Virus record (IMG/VR): IMGVR_UViG_3300020471_000353
Span: 1 to 21,718 of that record
DNA: 21,718 bases
Strand: one strand, 5' to 3'
Source: a virus
The notes under the pieces: generated by a model
Seen by the model: only the letters and a program-made list of their open reading frames with translations
What the model was told of the DNA's origin: nothing
Databases searched by the model: none
Part shown: in pieces, positions 6,987 to 15,894 of the stretch
Numbering within the stretch: position 1 is the stretch's first letter
How the letters are laid out: each line of letters opens with the position of its first letter
Position numbers and translations under genes: made by a program

Positions 6987-9900
6987 GTAAAGTTATCGGT
7001 TCTGGTGGTGGTGGCGGAAAAGGTGGAGGTGGAGGAGGTGGTACTCCTACCGAAGCTAAAGATAATCTTGACTCAAAACAATTTGCCAAAGTTTTAGATT
7101 TAATAGGTGAAGGGGAGATTGAAGGATTAGTAGATGGTGCAAAATCTATATTTTTAAATAACACACCATTACAAGCTGCTGATGGCACTTTTAATTTTAA
7201 AGATGTAACTTTTGAAGCTAGAACTGGTACTTCTAGTCAAACTAATATTCCAATAACAAAAAATGTAGAAACTACAAAATCTACAGGATTTTCTACAGTA
7301 GAACAAGCAACACCTAGAGTTGTCCAGATAACAGATTCTAGTGTTGATGCGGTTTCAGTAACTATCACTGTTCCATCATTACAATCTGTCAGTGATAAAG
7401 GAGATATTTTTGGTACAGAGGTTCAGTTAGAGATCGCTGTTCAATATAGTGGTGGATCATATTCAACTGTTGTTTCTGGTAATGCAGGAACTATTACAGG
7501 TAGAACTCCTGACACTTATCAAAGAGATTATTTAATAAATTTAAGTGGTGCTTTTCCTGTCAATATTAAAGTTACAAGAATAACTGCTGATAGTACGTCA
7601 GCTAAATTAGCTAACGAAATTCAATTTAACAGTTATGTAGAAATTAAATATGATCAAAGAACTTATCCTAATAGTGCATTAGTAGGTTTAAAAATTGATG
7701 CAGAACAATTTTCATCAATTCCTACTAGAAAATATTTAGTAAAAGGTATAAAAGTAAAAATTCCTCATAATGCAACAGTTAATTCAGATGGAAGCCTATC
7801 TTATGCAGGAATCTTTAATGGAACACTTGGTGCTGCACAATATACAAATGATCCTGCTTGGTGTTTATACGACCTTCTAACGTCATCTAGGTATGGATTA
7901 GGAGATCATTTACAGGAATCAGGTTTAGATAAATTTAGTTTTTATGCAGCATCAGTTTACTGTTCTCACCAAGTAGATGATGGTACTGGTGCAGGAACAA
8001 CCGAACCCAGATTTAGTTGTAATGTAGCAATTCAAAATCAACAGGAGGCTTACAACGTAATAAATCAGATGTGTTCTGTTTTTAGAGCTATGCCATATTA
8101 TGAGTCTGGTAGTTTGACTATTACACAAGATTCACCAAAAGATTCTAGTTATTTATTTACTTTAGGTAATGTATTGCCACCAGGATTTAGTTATCAAAAT
8201 ACATCTCAAAGAACTAGACCTACAGTTGTAGTTGCTAAATACATGGATTTAGAACTTAGAGATGTTAATTATGAACAAGTTATAGATACAGCAAACCAAG
8301 TCCGATATGGAAGTGTTGTAAAAACTATAGATGCTTTTGCTTGTACAAGTAGAGGGCAAGCGAATCGTTTAGCAAAGTGGTTGCTTTACATGGAAAATGT
8401 GGAGCGTGAGGTGGTAACATTTTCTACTTCAATAGATGCAGGAGTTGTTGTCAGACCTGGACAAATAATAGAGATAGCTGATCCTGTAAGGGCTGGAGAA
8501 CGAAGAGGTGGTCGTATAAGTGCTGCTACAACCACTGCTATAACTGTAGATGATGTAACAGGACTTTCTTTCTCTTCTAACTCTACTTTATCTGTTATTC
8601 TTCCTGATGGTTCCGTAGAAAATAAACCTGTTAGTGGTATATCTGGAAGTGTTATAACAGTTTCACAAGCCTTTAGTTCTGCTCCTAATGTGAATAGTAT
8701 TTGGATTTATCAGACAACAGATATTCTTACATCTACTTGGAGAGTTTTAACTATTAGTGAAGAAAATAAAACAAATCATGTTATTACAGCGAGTGAATAC
8801 AATGTTGGTAAATATAATCATATTGAAAGTGGAATTGCTTTAACATCAAGAGATGTTACTAATTTAGATGTACCACCTCCTTCTCCAACTGGTATTACAG
8901 CAGAAGAAGTTATTTATGAAAATACAGGTATTGCAAGAGTAAAAATTATTGTAAGTTGGACTACTTCTACTGATAATGTTTATGTTAGGTGGAGATATGA
9001 ACAAGGTAACTATACTTCTCGTTCTGTTGAAGGTGCTAAAAGTTATGAAATACAAGATACGATTGCTGGAAATTATACGATTGAAGTTTATAGCGTTAGT
9101 GCTTCTGGTCTAAGATCAACATTACCCAACTCATTAAATCCATTTGTAGCTGTAGGAAAAACTGCTTTACCATCAAATGTAACTGGTGTTAGTTTATTAC
9201 CGATTGATGAGACAAGTGCGATACTAAGTTGGGATCGTGCTACAGAGCTTGATGTGTTGTTAGGTGGTAAGACTTTAATCAGACACTCTAGCAAGACAAC
9301 AGGTGCTCAATGGAAGGATGGACAGAATATTGTTGTAGCTGCTGCTGGAAACCAAACACAAAAAATTGTCCCTTTGCTTGCAGGAACTTATTTAATTAAG
9401 TTTGAGGATGATGGTGGTCGAGAAAGTCCATCACCAGGCTCACAGGATTCTGCTTGGAATAATACTAGAGTTACTACCAATTTACCTGCACCATCTGAAA
9501 GACTTGTTGTAGGAAATGTAGATGAACATACACCAAACTTTACTGGTTCAAAAACAAATACAGTTTATGATTCTTCTTTAGATGCCTTAAAACTAACAAT
9601 AACTAACAATGCAGTATCAACTTCTGGAGAGTATGTTTTTGCTAATTCTGTAGATTTAACACAGCCATATGACGTAAATCTAAGAAAAGTATTAGAAGCC
9701 TCTAGTTTTAACTTAAATAATTTATGGGATGATAGAGTTGATTTAATAGATGATTGGGGATATATAGATCAAGTTGGTGGTGTAACTGAGGCTACGAAAT
9801 GTAATGCTGCTGTTTATGTAAGATCAACAGATGATGACCCATCAGGTTCACCAACATGGAGTGCTTATAAAGAGTTTAGTAATGTTTTAATTACAGGTAG

Positions 9901-10234
9901 AGCATTTCAATTTAAAACAATATTAACAAGTAATGACACTAACCAAAATATAGCTGTCACAAAATTAGGTGCTAAATTAGAATTACAGGGGAGAACAGAA
10001 TCTATTTCGACTCCAGTTACTACTGGATCATCTCAATATACTGTTTCTTTTACTAATCCATTTAAGCAAACACCAACTGTTGTAGTGACTCCGACCAATC
10101 AACAATCTGGAGATTTCCACGAACTTGCTAATATAAGTAGGACAGGTTTCCAAGTCACTTTTAAAAATGGTAGTTCAGCAGTTGCAAGGTCATTTGTATG
10201 GGCTGCATCAGGCTTTGGTAAGGAGGTCACATAA
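6983..10234 (+). CDS. Tail tip attachment / host specificity protein, lambda gpJ-like
   Basis: This 1083-residue protein is close to lambda J (1132). It opens with a Gly-rich segment (residues 7-20, 'GGGGGKGGGGGGG') and then the signature 'AKVLDLIGEGEIEGLVDGAK', 'SIFLNNTPLQAADGTFNF' typical of the J hub domain. The central part has 'NPAWCLYDLLTS'-like and 'NVINQMCSVFRAMPYY' motifs of the baseplate hub ('NDPAWCLYDLLTSSRYGLG'). Two fibronectin-III-like domains fall at about 630-715 and 720-815. The end (about 1008-1083) is a beta domain with 'YTVSFTNPFKQTPTVVVT' and 'WAASGFGKEV', a common terminal domain of J proteins probably exposed to the host. The protein forms the central tail spike and recognises the receptor. 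AGGAGGT near its end serves the next gene. Confidence 0.93.
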   Translation: MSKVIGSGGGGGKGGGGGGGTPTEAKDNLDSKQFAKVLDLIGEGEIEGLVDGAKSIFLNNTPLQAADGTFNFKDVTFEARTGTSSQTNIPITKNVETTKSTGFSTVEQATPRVVQITDSSVDAVSVTITVPSLQSVSDKGDIFGTEVQLEIAVQYSGGSYSTVVSGNAGTITGRTPDTYQRDYLINLSGAFPVNIKVTRITADSTSAKLANEIQFNSYVEIKYDQRTYPNSALVGLKIDAEQFSSIPTRKYLVKGIKVKIPHNATVNSDGSLSYAGIFNGTLGAAQYTNDPAWCLYDLLTSSRYGLGDHLQESGLDKFSFYAASVYCSHQVDDGTGAGTTEPRFSCNVAIQNQQEAYNVINQMCSVFRAMPYYESGSLTITQDSPKDSSYLFTLGNVLPPGFSYQNTSQRTRPTVVVAKYMDLELRDVNYEQVIDTANQVRYGSVVKTIDAFACTSRGQANRLAKWLLYMENVEREVVTFSTSIDAGVVVRPGQIIEIADPVRAGERRGGRISAATTTAITVDDVTGLSFSSNSTLSVILPDGSVENKPVSGISGSVITVSQAFSSAPNVNSIWIYQTTDILTSTWRVLTISEENKTNHVITASEYNVGKYNHIESGIALTSRDVTNLDVPPPSPTGITAEEVIYENTGIARVKIIVSWTTSTDNVYVRWRYEQGNYTSRSVEGAKSYEIQDTIAGNYTIEVYSVSASGLRSTLPNSLNPFVAVGKTALPSNVTGVSLLPIDETSAILSWDRATELDVLLGGKTLIRHSSKTTGAQWKDGQNIVVAAAGNQTQKIVPLLAGTYLIKFEDDGGRESPSPGSQDSAWNNTRVTTNLPAPSERLVVGNVDEHTPNFTGSKTNTVYDSSLDALKLTITNNAVSTSGEYVFANSVDLTQPYDVNLRKVLEASSFNLNNLWDDRVDLIDDWGYIDQVGGVTEATKCNAAVYVRSTDDDPSGSPTWSAYKEFSNVLITGRAFQFKTILTSNDTNQNIAVTKLGAKLELQGRTESISTPVTTGSSQYTVSFTNPFKQTPTVVVTPTNQQSGDFHELANISRTGFQVTFKNGSSAVARSFVWAASGFGKEVT

Positions 10235-10236
10235 TG
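10219..10236 (+). promoter_or_regulatory. Strong Shine-Dalgarno before the first fibre gene
   Basis: The last codons of the J-like gene read AAGGAGGTCACATAATG. A near-perfect Shine-Dalgarno (AAGGAGGT) lies 7-8 nt before the ATG at 10234, which itself overlaps the J stop as TAATG. Most earlier genes in the tail block have little or no such signal, so the first fibre gene may be translated at a higher level. Confidence 0.75.
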
Positions 10237-11196
10237 AGTAATACGTCAGATTATAATTTAGCTAACCAAGTTGGTTCTTCTTTTAGAACCGAACTTAATA
10301 CTGTATTAGGAGATGTTCAGTCTTTAAATAGTGGATCGTCAGATCCTACAACCACTATTGCTTATAAAATATGGGTAGATACTTCAACAAACTTATTAAA
10401 AATTAGAAATAGTTCAAATAATGGTTGGTTAGTTCTAGGAAGTCTGACAGATGCAGCACATACTAATAACTTTGGATTAGCAACAAAAGCTGATCCAGAT
10501 TTTACAGGTACAGTGGATTCTGCTGGTGATATTGTTATGGGTGGTACAGGAGCTTTAAAACTGCCAAATGGTACAACTGCCCAAAGGCCAACAGCAGCTA
10601 CAGGTCAGATAAGATTCAATAATACTACAACAGAATTTGAAGGATATAACGGATCAGCCTGGGGTGGTTTAGCTTCTGGAGTGCCTGTAGGTACAATCCT
10701 TGCTCATGCGGCTAATACACCACCAACAGGATTTTTAGAATGTAATGGATCGAATATTAGTAGATCAACTTATGCAACATTATTCTCTACCATATCTACA
10801 ACATTTGGTGTAGGAGATGGATCATCAACTTTTGCTTTACCTGATTTAAGAGGACAATTTATTAGAGGTTGGGCTAATACTGGCAGTACTGATGCAAGTA
10901 GAGCTTTTGGTTCAACACAAACAGATCAAAACAAAAATCACACCCATACAACAGATTCAACAAGTTTAACTGGTGGTATCAGAAAAATATCAGAAGGTTT
11001 TGGTGCTGGCGGTTCTGCAACTGGTGTATTTACAAAAACAGCAGATGGTAATAACACCATAACAGGTAGTTCCTCAACTAGTCCTGTAGGTGGTGTAGAT
11101 TTCGATGGCACTCACACTCATACAATATCAAGTAGTGGTGGTGGAACTGAGGCACGACCCACAAACCTTGCTTTAATGTACATAATCAAGTTTTAA
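10234..11196 (+). CDS. Tail fibre with phage tail-collar domain
   Basis: This is a 320-residue protein. The N-terminus ('DYNLANQVGSSFRTELNTVL') is followed by a short 'IWVDTSTNLLKIRNSSNNGW' module and 'GTTAQRPTAATGQIRFN' with 'TEFEGYNGSAWG', a common phage fibre module. From residue ~150 a tail-collar domain is clear: 'VPVGTILAHAANTPPTGFL' then 'ECNGSNISRSTYATLF', 'FALPDLRGQFIRGW'. The end has two His-x-His elements ('NHTHT', 'THTHT') and 'GTEARPTNLALMYIIKF', the usual collar C-terminus. In T4 fibre tips, HxH motifs hold iron, so a metal-stabilised trimeric tip is possible here. It sits directly after J and is probably a side fibre or receptor-binding tip. Confidence 0.88.
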   Translation: MSNTSDYNLANQVGSSFRTELNTVLGDVQSLNSGSSDPTTTIAYKIWVDTSTNLLKIRNSSNNGWLVLGSLTDAAHTNNFGLATKADPDFTGTVDSAGDIVMGGTGALKLPNGTTAQRPTAATGQIRFNNTTTEFEGYNGSAWGGLASGVPVGTILAHAANTPPTGFLECNGSNISRSTYATLFSTISTTFGVGDGSSTFALPDLRGQFIRGWANTGSTDASRAFGSTQTDQNKNHTHTTDSTSLTGGIRKISEGFGAGGSATGVFTKTADGNNTITGSSSTSPVGGVDFDGTHTHTISSSGGGTEARPTNLALMYIIKF

Positions 11197-11198
11197 TT

Positions 11199-13259
11199 AT
11201 GACAAATAAAAAGATAACCGAATTTACAGAGCTTACCGCACCAGCGAGTACTGATGTTCTACCGATTATTGATGCAAGTGATACAAGTAACAAGAAGATA
11301 AGTTATGCAAATTTACTAAGTAAAGCTCCAGACGGATCTACTTCTGCTCCTGCATTTAGTTTTAATTCTGATCCAAATACAGGAATAAGTGGAGGGTCAG
11401 ATACTTTAACCTTCAGTACAGGTGGAACTGGCAGAATGTCTATCAGTTCTGCTGGTCTTGTTAATATTCCTGGTGATCTAACAGTAGGCGGTACGACCAC
11501 CACCATAAATACAAGTAATTTAGATGTCGAAGATAAAAATATTACTATTGGTAAGGTATCAACTCCGACTGATACAACTGCTGATGGCGGTGGTTTAACT
11601 CTTAAAGGTGCATCTGATAAAACATTTAATTGGGTAAATGCAACAGATTCATGGACAAGTAGTGAACATTTATCTGTTTCTGGTCAAAAAGAAGTTAGAT
11701 ATTTAGATTCTGATTCATCTCATTATGTTGGTTTTAAATCTCCTGCAACAGTTTCATCTAATGTAGTTTGGACATTACCTTCTGCTGACTCGTCTGTAAG
11801 TGGATATGTTTTATCAAGTAATGCTTCTGGAGTTCTTAGCTGGGTAGCACCTGGTCAAAATGCAGATCCTAACTTTACTGGTACGTTAACTCTTACTGAT
11901 GATGGAAATATTAGAGGATTTGCTTCTACTCAGGCTACATATACTGGATCTGTAAAATCATTTGCTGTTACTGTAGCAAGTAAAACAGCAGCACATAGAT
12001 ATAACGGAAGTGGCTCTAGTAATGGATATGTAATAGATAGTAAGGAAGCACCATTTTTAACTCTCACACCTGGTCGTACCTATAAGTTCGATCAATCACA
12101 TTCAAGTAATACTGGTCATCCTTTACGTTTTTATCTCGAAGCAAATAAAACTACAGCTTATACAACAAACGTAACTGTAAATGGCACAGCAGGTCAAAGT
12201 GGTGCATATGTGCAGATTGTCATAGGGGATACTACTCCGATGGTAATTCATTATCAATGTTCATCTCATGCGTTGATGGGTAATGCGATCCAGACAAACT
12301 CTGCAACAGCTACAGGAACTTTATTGTCCAGCCTAAGTGTTAGTGGAAATATGGATGTTACTGGCACATTTACTGTCAGCGATAATATCTTGATGACGGG
12401 AACAGGAGCTATTGATGTTGCTGCTGGAACTACAGCACAAAGACCAGGCTCTCCTTCTGCTGGTATGTTCAGATTTAATAGTCAGACATCAGAGTTTGAA
12501 GGATACGATGGTAGTGCTTGGGGTGAAATTGGTGGTGCAGCAGCTACTTCGGGAACAGCAGATTTATTAGATATTGCATCATCTTCTGGAACGGGTGGTG
12601 GATCAGCTACATTTAATGGATCTGCTTATAGATTTAAGCTAGTTACAAAAGGCACAAGTACAGCAGTAACACCAATTAATGCAGAAATATTAAGAGTATC
12701 AATCAATGGTGTTATGCAACAGCCTAATGATGGTTCTGGACAGGGAGATATGACAGATGGATATGTTGTAAGCGGTACTGATATTATCTTTGATTCTGCT
12801 CCTCCTAGTGGATCTACATATTTCATCATTAATATGGGAACTCAAGTTGCTGTTGGCAATGCGACTACCTCTACGATTGCTGATGAAAGTTCTGATACAA
12901 CTTGTTTCCCTCTGTTTACCACCGCAGCTACAGGAGATTTAGGTTTAAAGTCAGGATCAAATCTTACCTTTAACTCTTCTACAGGATTATTAACAGCAAC
13001 TACATTTAGTGGATCAGGTGCAAATTTAACTAATTTACCTTCTTCTGCACTTACTGGAGCGTTGCCAGCTATTGATGGGTCAGCATTAACTGGAGTCTCA
13101 TCACAAAAAGCAGATGGCTGCGTTACAGAAAACTCCCTAACAATTTCAAATAATTATACTATGACCACAAACAAGTCAGGTATAAGTGCAGGAGATATAA
13201 TAGTAGCAAGTGGGGTAACAGTTACCATTCCGTCAGGTTCACGTTATGTTATTGTCTAG
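11199..13259 (+). CDS. Mosaic tail fibre with cupredoxin-like module
   Basis: This 686-residue protein starts 2 nt after the collar fibre with no clear Shine-Dalgarno. Modules in order: 'KITEFTELTAPASTDVLPI' anchor (1-50), 'NSDPNTGISGGSDTLTFST' beta repeats (50-100), 'TTTINTSNLDVEDKNITIG' (100-130), a long beta region (130-235), a cupredoxin-like module (about 245-370), 'GTTAQRPGSPSAGMFRFN' with 'EFEGYDGSAWG' (408-445), 'LRVSINGVMQQPNDGSG' beta domain (470-560), and an end module 'ENSLTISNNYTMTTNKSG' to 'TIPSGSRYVIV' (640-686). The cupredoxin-like part has His307 in 'TGHPLRFYLE' and C354-x2-H357-x2-M360 in 'YQCSSHALMG'. The gene's last bases and stop form a TAGGAGG Shine-Dalgarno for the next gene. 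Confidence 0.85.
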   Translation: MTNKKITEFTELTAPASTDVLPIIDASDTSNKKISYANLLSKAPDGSTSAPAFSFNSDPNTGISGGSDTLTFSTGGTGRMSISSAGLVNIPGDLTVGGTTTTINTSNLDVEDKNITIGKVSTPTDTTADGGGLTLKGASDKTFNWVNATDSWTSSEHLSVSGQKEVRYLDSDSSHYVGFKSPATVSSNVVWTLPSADSSVSGYVLSSNASGVLSWVAPGQNADPNFTGTLTLTDDGNIRGFASTQATYTGSVKSFAVTVASKTAAHRYNGSGSSNGYVIDSKEAPFLTLTPGRTYKFDQSHSSNTGHPLRFYLEANKTTAYTTNVTVNGTAGQSGAYVQIVIGDTTPMVIHYQCSSHALMGNAIQTNSATATGTLLSSLSVSGNMDVTGTFTVSDNILMTGTGAIDVAAGTTAQRPGSPSAGMFRFNSQTSEFEGYDGSAWGEIGGAAATSGTADLLDIASSSGTGGGSATFNGSAYRFKLVTKGTSTAVTPINAEILRVSINGVMQQPNDGSGQGDMTDGYVVSGTDIIFDSAPPSGSTYFIINMGTQVAVGNATTSTIADESSDTTCFPLFTTAATGDLGLKSGSNLTFNSSTGLLTATTFSGSGANLTNLPSSALTGALPAIDGSALTGVSSQKADGCVTENSLTISNNYTMTTNKSGISAGDIIVASGVTVTIPSGSRYVIV

Positions 13260-13263
13260 GAGG
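13257..13263 (+). promoter_or_regulatory. Shine-Dalgarno overlapping the fibre stop codon (TAGGAGG)
   Basis: The TAG stop at 13257-13259 is also the first part of TAGGAGG, placed 7 nt before the ATG at 13271. A stop fused to a strong Shine-Dalgarno favours re-initiation on the first gene of the short-fibre array. Confidence 0.7.
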
Positions 13264-13270
13264 TAAAATT

Positions 13271-13825
13271 ATGCCAATAGTATTAAACGGATCAGGAACA
13301 GTAACAGGAATAAGCGTAGGTGGATTGCCTGATGGAATAATACAAAGTGCTGATTTAGCATCAGGAGTCGGTGGTAAAATTCTTCAAATTGTAAATACTC
13401 AAACTGGTGCTATGTCAACTGGTACAACAATAATCCCTAATGATGATACAATCCCTCAAATTACTGAAGGATTTGAAGTAATGACTAGAACTATAACTCC
13501 AACAAACACATCAAATATACTTTTAATAAATGTTGTTTGCCATTTATCAGCTAGTGTTAATAGTATGCCTACAACTGCTTTATTTGTTGGATCAACGGCT
13601 GATGCGTTAGCATCTACATTTAGTCACGCTTTTGGGGCAGGTGCTTATCCAAAAGTTCATAATTTTACTCATAAAATGACGGCTGGATCAACTTCTGAAT
13701 TAACTTTTAGAGTAAGAACTGGAATGAATAATTCTGGAACTGTTACTTTTAATGGTAGGGATGGATCAAGGATGCGTGGTGGATCTGCTGCTTCTTCAAT
13801 AACAATAATGGAGATAGCTGCATGA
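13271..13825 (+). CDS. Short tail-fibre-like protein, adaptor type A, copy 1
   Basis: This is a 184-residue protein. Residues 1-33 are the type A adaptor ('MPIVLNGSGTVTGISVGG', 'LPDGIIQSADLASG'). Residue 35 starts the junction 'GGKILQIVN', followed by a ~148-residue beta-rich body: 'TRTITPTNTSNILLINVVCH', a central variable part, and the conserved end 'SSITIMEIAA'. The same adaptor recurs at 15298. The body recurs behind other adaptors at 13822, 14424, 15298 and 17192. The final codons encode GGAG, and the stop overlaps the next start (ATGA). I do not recognise a named family; the style is that of marine phage structural proteins. A structural or receptor-facing role is inferred from position and beta-rich composition. 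Confidence 0.75.
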   Translation: MPIVLNGSGTVTGISVGGLPDGIIQSADLASGVGGKILQIVNTQTGAMSTGTTIIPNDDTIPQITEGFEVMTRTITPTNTSNILLINVVCHLSASVNSMPTTALFVGSTADALASTFSHAFGAGAYPKVHNFTHKMTAGSTSELTFRVRTGMNNSGTVTFNGRDGSRMRGGSAASSITIMEIAA

Positions 13826-14427
13826 GTCAGATAAAATTATTACATAGCGGTGGAAATGGAGTTATATTAGCTGCACCAAGTTCTAATCCAGCAGCAGATA
13901 GAACCCTTACATTACCTGGTGATGCCGATGGGACGATAGCTACAACTGCAACTGCTGGTAAAATTCTGCAAGTTGTTCAAACAGTTAAAAAAGATAGATT
14001 TACTGCTCAATCACAAACTCCAGTTGATATTACAGGTTTAAGTGTAAGTATTACTCCTAGTTCAGCGTCTAATAAAATCCTAGTACATAGTTCTGTTTAT
14101 GTTAATGGTAATGCTATTTATTATGCAATGCGTTTAGCTAGAGATAGTGATAATACAATTTTTATCGGTAATGTAAACGGTTCAAATACAAGTCAAACTA
14201 GAGCCACTTTTGGAGGTTACATGGCTTCAACTATGGATACACAAACGATTGTAACTTCTTATTTAGACTCTCCAAACACCACATCAGCAACAACATATAA
14301 AATGCAAGTATATTCTCCATATGCTATTTCGTATGTGGTTGGAATTAATAGTACTGTTGCATTAGATAATTACGGATATGTTACAAACGGTACTTCATCA
14401 ATAACAGTTATGGAGGTGGCAACATGA
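13822..14427 (+). CDS. Short tail-fibre-like protein, adaptor type B, copy 1
   Basis: This 201-residue protein is ATGA-coupled to its neighbours on both sides. Residues 1-44 are the type B adaptor ('IKLLHSGGNGVILAAPSSNP', 'ADRTLTLPGDADGTI'). Residues 46-50 give the junction 'GKILQVVQ'. The body contains 'DITGLSVSITPSSASNKILV', 'YAMRLARDSDNTIFIG', 'SYLDSPNTTSATTYKMQV' and 'SSITVMEVAT'. The pattern 'sITP.s.sNKILV ... mRLaRd ... yLDsP.t...TYK.Q ... SSIT.MEVA' is shared with copies C1 and C2. The last codons encode GGAGGTGG 4-5 nt before the next ATG. The same adaptor with a different body appears at 15891. Function is inferred as tail-fibre accessory; no enzymatic motif is seen. Confidence 0.75.
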   Translation: MSQIKLLHSGGNGVILAAPSSNPAADRTLTLPGDADGTIATTATAGKILQVVQTVKKDRFTAQSQTPVDITGLSVSITPSSASNKILVHSSVYVNGNAIYYAMRLARDSDNTIFIGNVNGSNTSQTRATFGGYMASTMDTQTIVTSYLDSPNTTSATTYKMQVYSPYAISYVVGINSTVALDNYGYVTNGTSSITVMEVAT

Positions 14428-15002
14428 GTAGGTTAATAACAAACGCAATACGATCCACTTCTGCTTCAGCAGATGCGATAACATTTGATAACTCTGGCAA
14501 ACCAGCATTTCCAAATGGTGGTGCTGGTAAAATTCTTCAAGTTTTACAAGTAGTGAAAACAGATACACAATCTACGCAATCAACAAGTTATGGCGATGTT
14601 ACTGGTTTATCACAAGCTATAACTACTGTTGCTGGGAGTAAAGTTCTTTGTCTTGGAACTTTCTTTTTTGGATCATCTGCTGCATATAGCACTTGGTTTA
14701 GATTAGTAAGAGTAGATGTAGATGGAAGTACAAATTATCCTTATCTTGGAGATGCGGATAGCTCTGTGACTCGTGCAAGTGCTGGTGCGTATAACAATTC
14801 TTATAACTATGCAGCAGCCAATTCTTCTTTTAATTTTTTAGATACGCCAAGTGGGGCTGGTTCACATACTTATAAAATTCAATGGAAACAAGGTTATTCT
14901 GGTGGATTTACGAGTTATATTGGAAGAGATGCTCAAGGTTCAACTGATGTATCAAGAGGAAGAGTGCCTTCTTCACTTACATTAATTGAGGTGGCAGGAT
15001 AA
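14424..15002 (+). CDS. Short tail-fibre-like protein, adaptor type C, copy 1
   Basis: This 192-residue protein starts in ATGA overlap behind a GGAGGTGG Shine-Dalgarno (14412-14419). Residues 1-33 are the type C adaptor ('MSRLITNAIRSTSASADAIT', 'FDNSGKPAFPN'). The junction 'GGAGKILQVLQVVKTDT' follows, then a body with 'GDVTGLSQAITTVAGSKVL', 'WFRLVRVDVDGSTNYPYLGD', 'FNFLDTPSGAGSHTYKIQW' and the end 'SSLTLIEVAG'. The nearest relative in the window is the type C protein at 17192, which shares the adaptor and 'VKTDT', 'RLVR', 'YPFLGDA', 'YLDSP'. It ends in TAATG with the small gene at 15002. Confidence 0.75.
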   Translation: MSRLITNAIRSTSASADAITFDNSGKPAFPNGGAGKILQVLQVVKTDTQSTQSTSYGDVTGLSQAITTVAGSKVLCLGTFFFGSSAAYSTWFRLVRVDVDGSTNYPYLGDADSSVTRASAGAYNNSYNYAAANSSFNFLDTPSGAGSHTYKIQWKQGYSGGFTSYIGRDAQGSTDVSRGRVPSSLTLIEVAG

Positions 15003-15298
15003 TGGGATTAACTAAAGCACAAGCTAATGGATTAGCTGATACTTCTGTTAGTGCAGGAAGTTATGGTTCTGCTACTGCAATACCAGCTATTACAGTTGAT
15101 GCCCAGGGAAGAATAACTGCTGCATCTACCAATGCAATATCTGCTGGTGGTGAGACAGACTCCATATTTCAAAACCCAATAGCAGCATCAGGAAATATTA
15201 CAGTTGGTACTAATAAAAATGGTATGGTAGCTGGCCCTTTTTCAATGGCGACTTATACTTTAACTATACCTTCTGGATCAGTGTTCACAGTAGTCTAA
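15002..15298 (+). CDS. Small fibre end-module protein (type T')
   Basis: This 98-residue protein has TAATG overlaps at both ends. The N-terminal half is a fibre repeat often seen in phage tail fibres ('SAGSYGSATAIPAITVDAQG', 'RITAASTNAI'). The C-terminal half ('ASGNITVGTNKNGMVAGPFS', 'TLTIPSGSVFTVV') matches the end module of the 686-residue fibre ('NYTMTTNKSGISAGDIIVAS', 'TVTIPSGSRYVIV'). Both modules come just before a type A gene. The gene therefore looks like the tip of a long fibre kept alone, or a minimal fibre that trimerises with a longer partner. GAGGTGG at 14988-14994 precedes the start. Confidence 0.7.
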   Translation: MGLTKAQANGLADTSVSAGSYGSATAIPAITVDAQGRITAASTNAISAGGETDSIFQNPIAASGNITVGTNKNGMVAGPFSMATYTLTIPSGSVFTVV

Positions 15299-15894
15299 TG
15301 CCAGTATCAATCAACGGAAACACAGGAGTAATTACAGGTTTAGCGGTAGGAGGGTTGCCTGATGGAATAGTTGATAGTGATATGATTGCAGCTGGTGTAA
15401 TCCCTGCTGGTGGTAAAGTTTTACAGTATAAACAATATCAAGCAGTAGGTAGTTATTCAACAACCGCAACATCATGGGCAAGTATATCAAGTGATTTTGA
15501 ATTTGATTTACCCAATGTTGCAACTAATGCTAACGTGCTTATATCTTTTTGCGCTCCAAAAGGCTCAAGTAATACTGATACTGTAAGATTTAAAATTGTC
15601 AGAACAAAAGGTGGTGTTTCTACAGATTTAGGAATGAATACTACAGGAGATGGTGTTGGCAGAACTTCAACTATGTCTAACTATGTAGGTGGCGATAATT
15701 CAAACCAAATATTCCATGTTGCATTTCAATGGTGGGATATGGATCCAGGCGGAGATGGTAGCACAACAATAACTTATAAAATACAATGGATAGCTAATTC
15801 TGGACAGACTTGTTATTTAGGACAATCTGACCCTGCATCATTTCAACAACGTGCAGGGGGTACACAAGCCTATGTAGTGGAGTATGCAGCATGA
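15298..15894 (+). CDS. Short tail-fibre-like protein, adaptor type A, copy 2
   Basis: This is a 198-residue protein. Residues 1-35 repeat the type A adaptor ('MPVSINGNTGVITGLAVGG', 'LPDGIVDSDMIAAG'). Bases coding for GGLPDGI are nearly identical to copy 1, with 15 identical nucleotides in a row in 'ttgcctgatggaata'. The junction 'GGKVLQYKQY' starts at residue 39. The body has diverged but keeps the frame of the family: 'TATSWASISSDFEFDLPNVA', 'RFKIVRTKGG', 'STTITYKIQWIANSGQTCYL' and the end 'AYVVEYAA', in which Tyr replaces the usual Val. The last codons give TGGAG before the overlapping ATGA. Structural fibre accessory role inferred. Confidence 0.72.
   Translation: MPVSINGNTGVITGLAVGGLPDGIVDSDMIAAGVIPAGGKVLQYKQYQAVGSYSTTATSWASISSDFEFDLPNVATNANVLISFCAPKGSSNTDTVRFKIVRTKGGVSTDLGMNTTGDGVGRTSTMSNYVGGDNSNQIFHVAFQWWDMDPGGDGSTTITYKIQWIANSGQTCYLGQSDPASFQQRAGGTQAYVVEYAA

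Noticed and set aside
6913-7188. - strand open frame with a run of Pro residues
   Set aside because: It is the shadow of the Gly codons at the start of the J-like gene; the run of Pro comes from the complement of GGT/GGA repeats.
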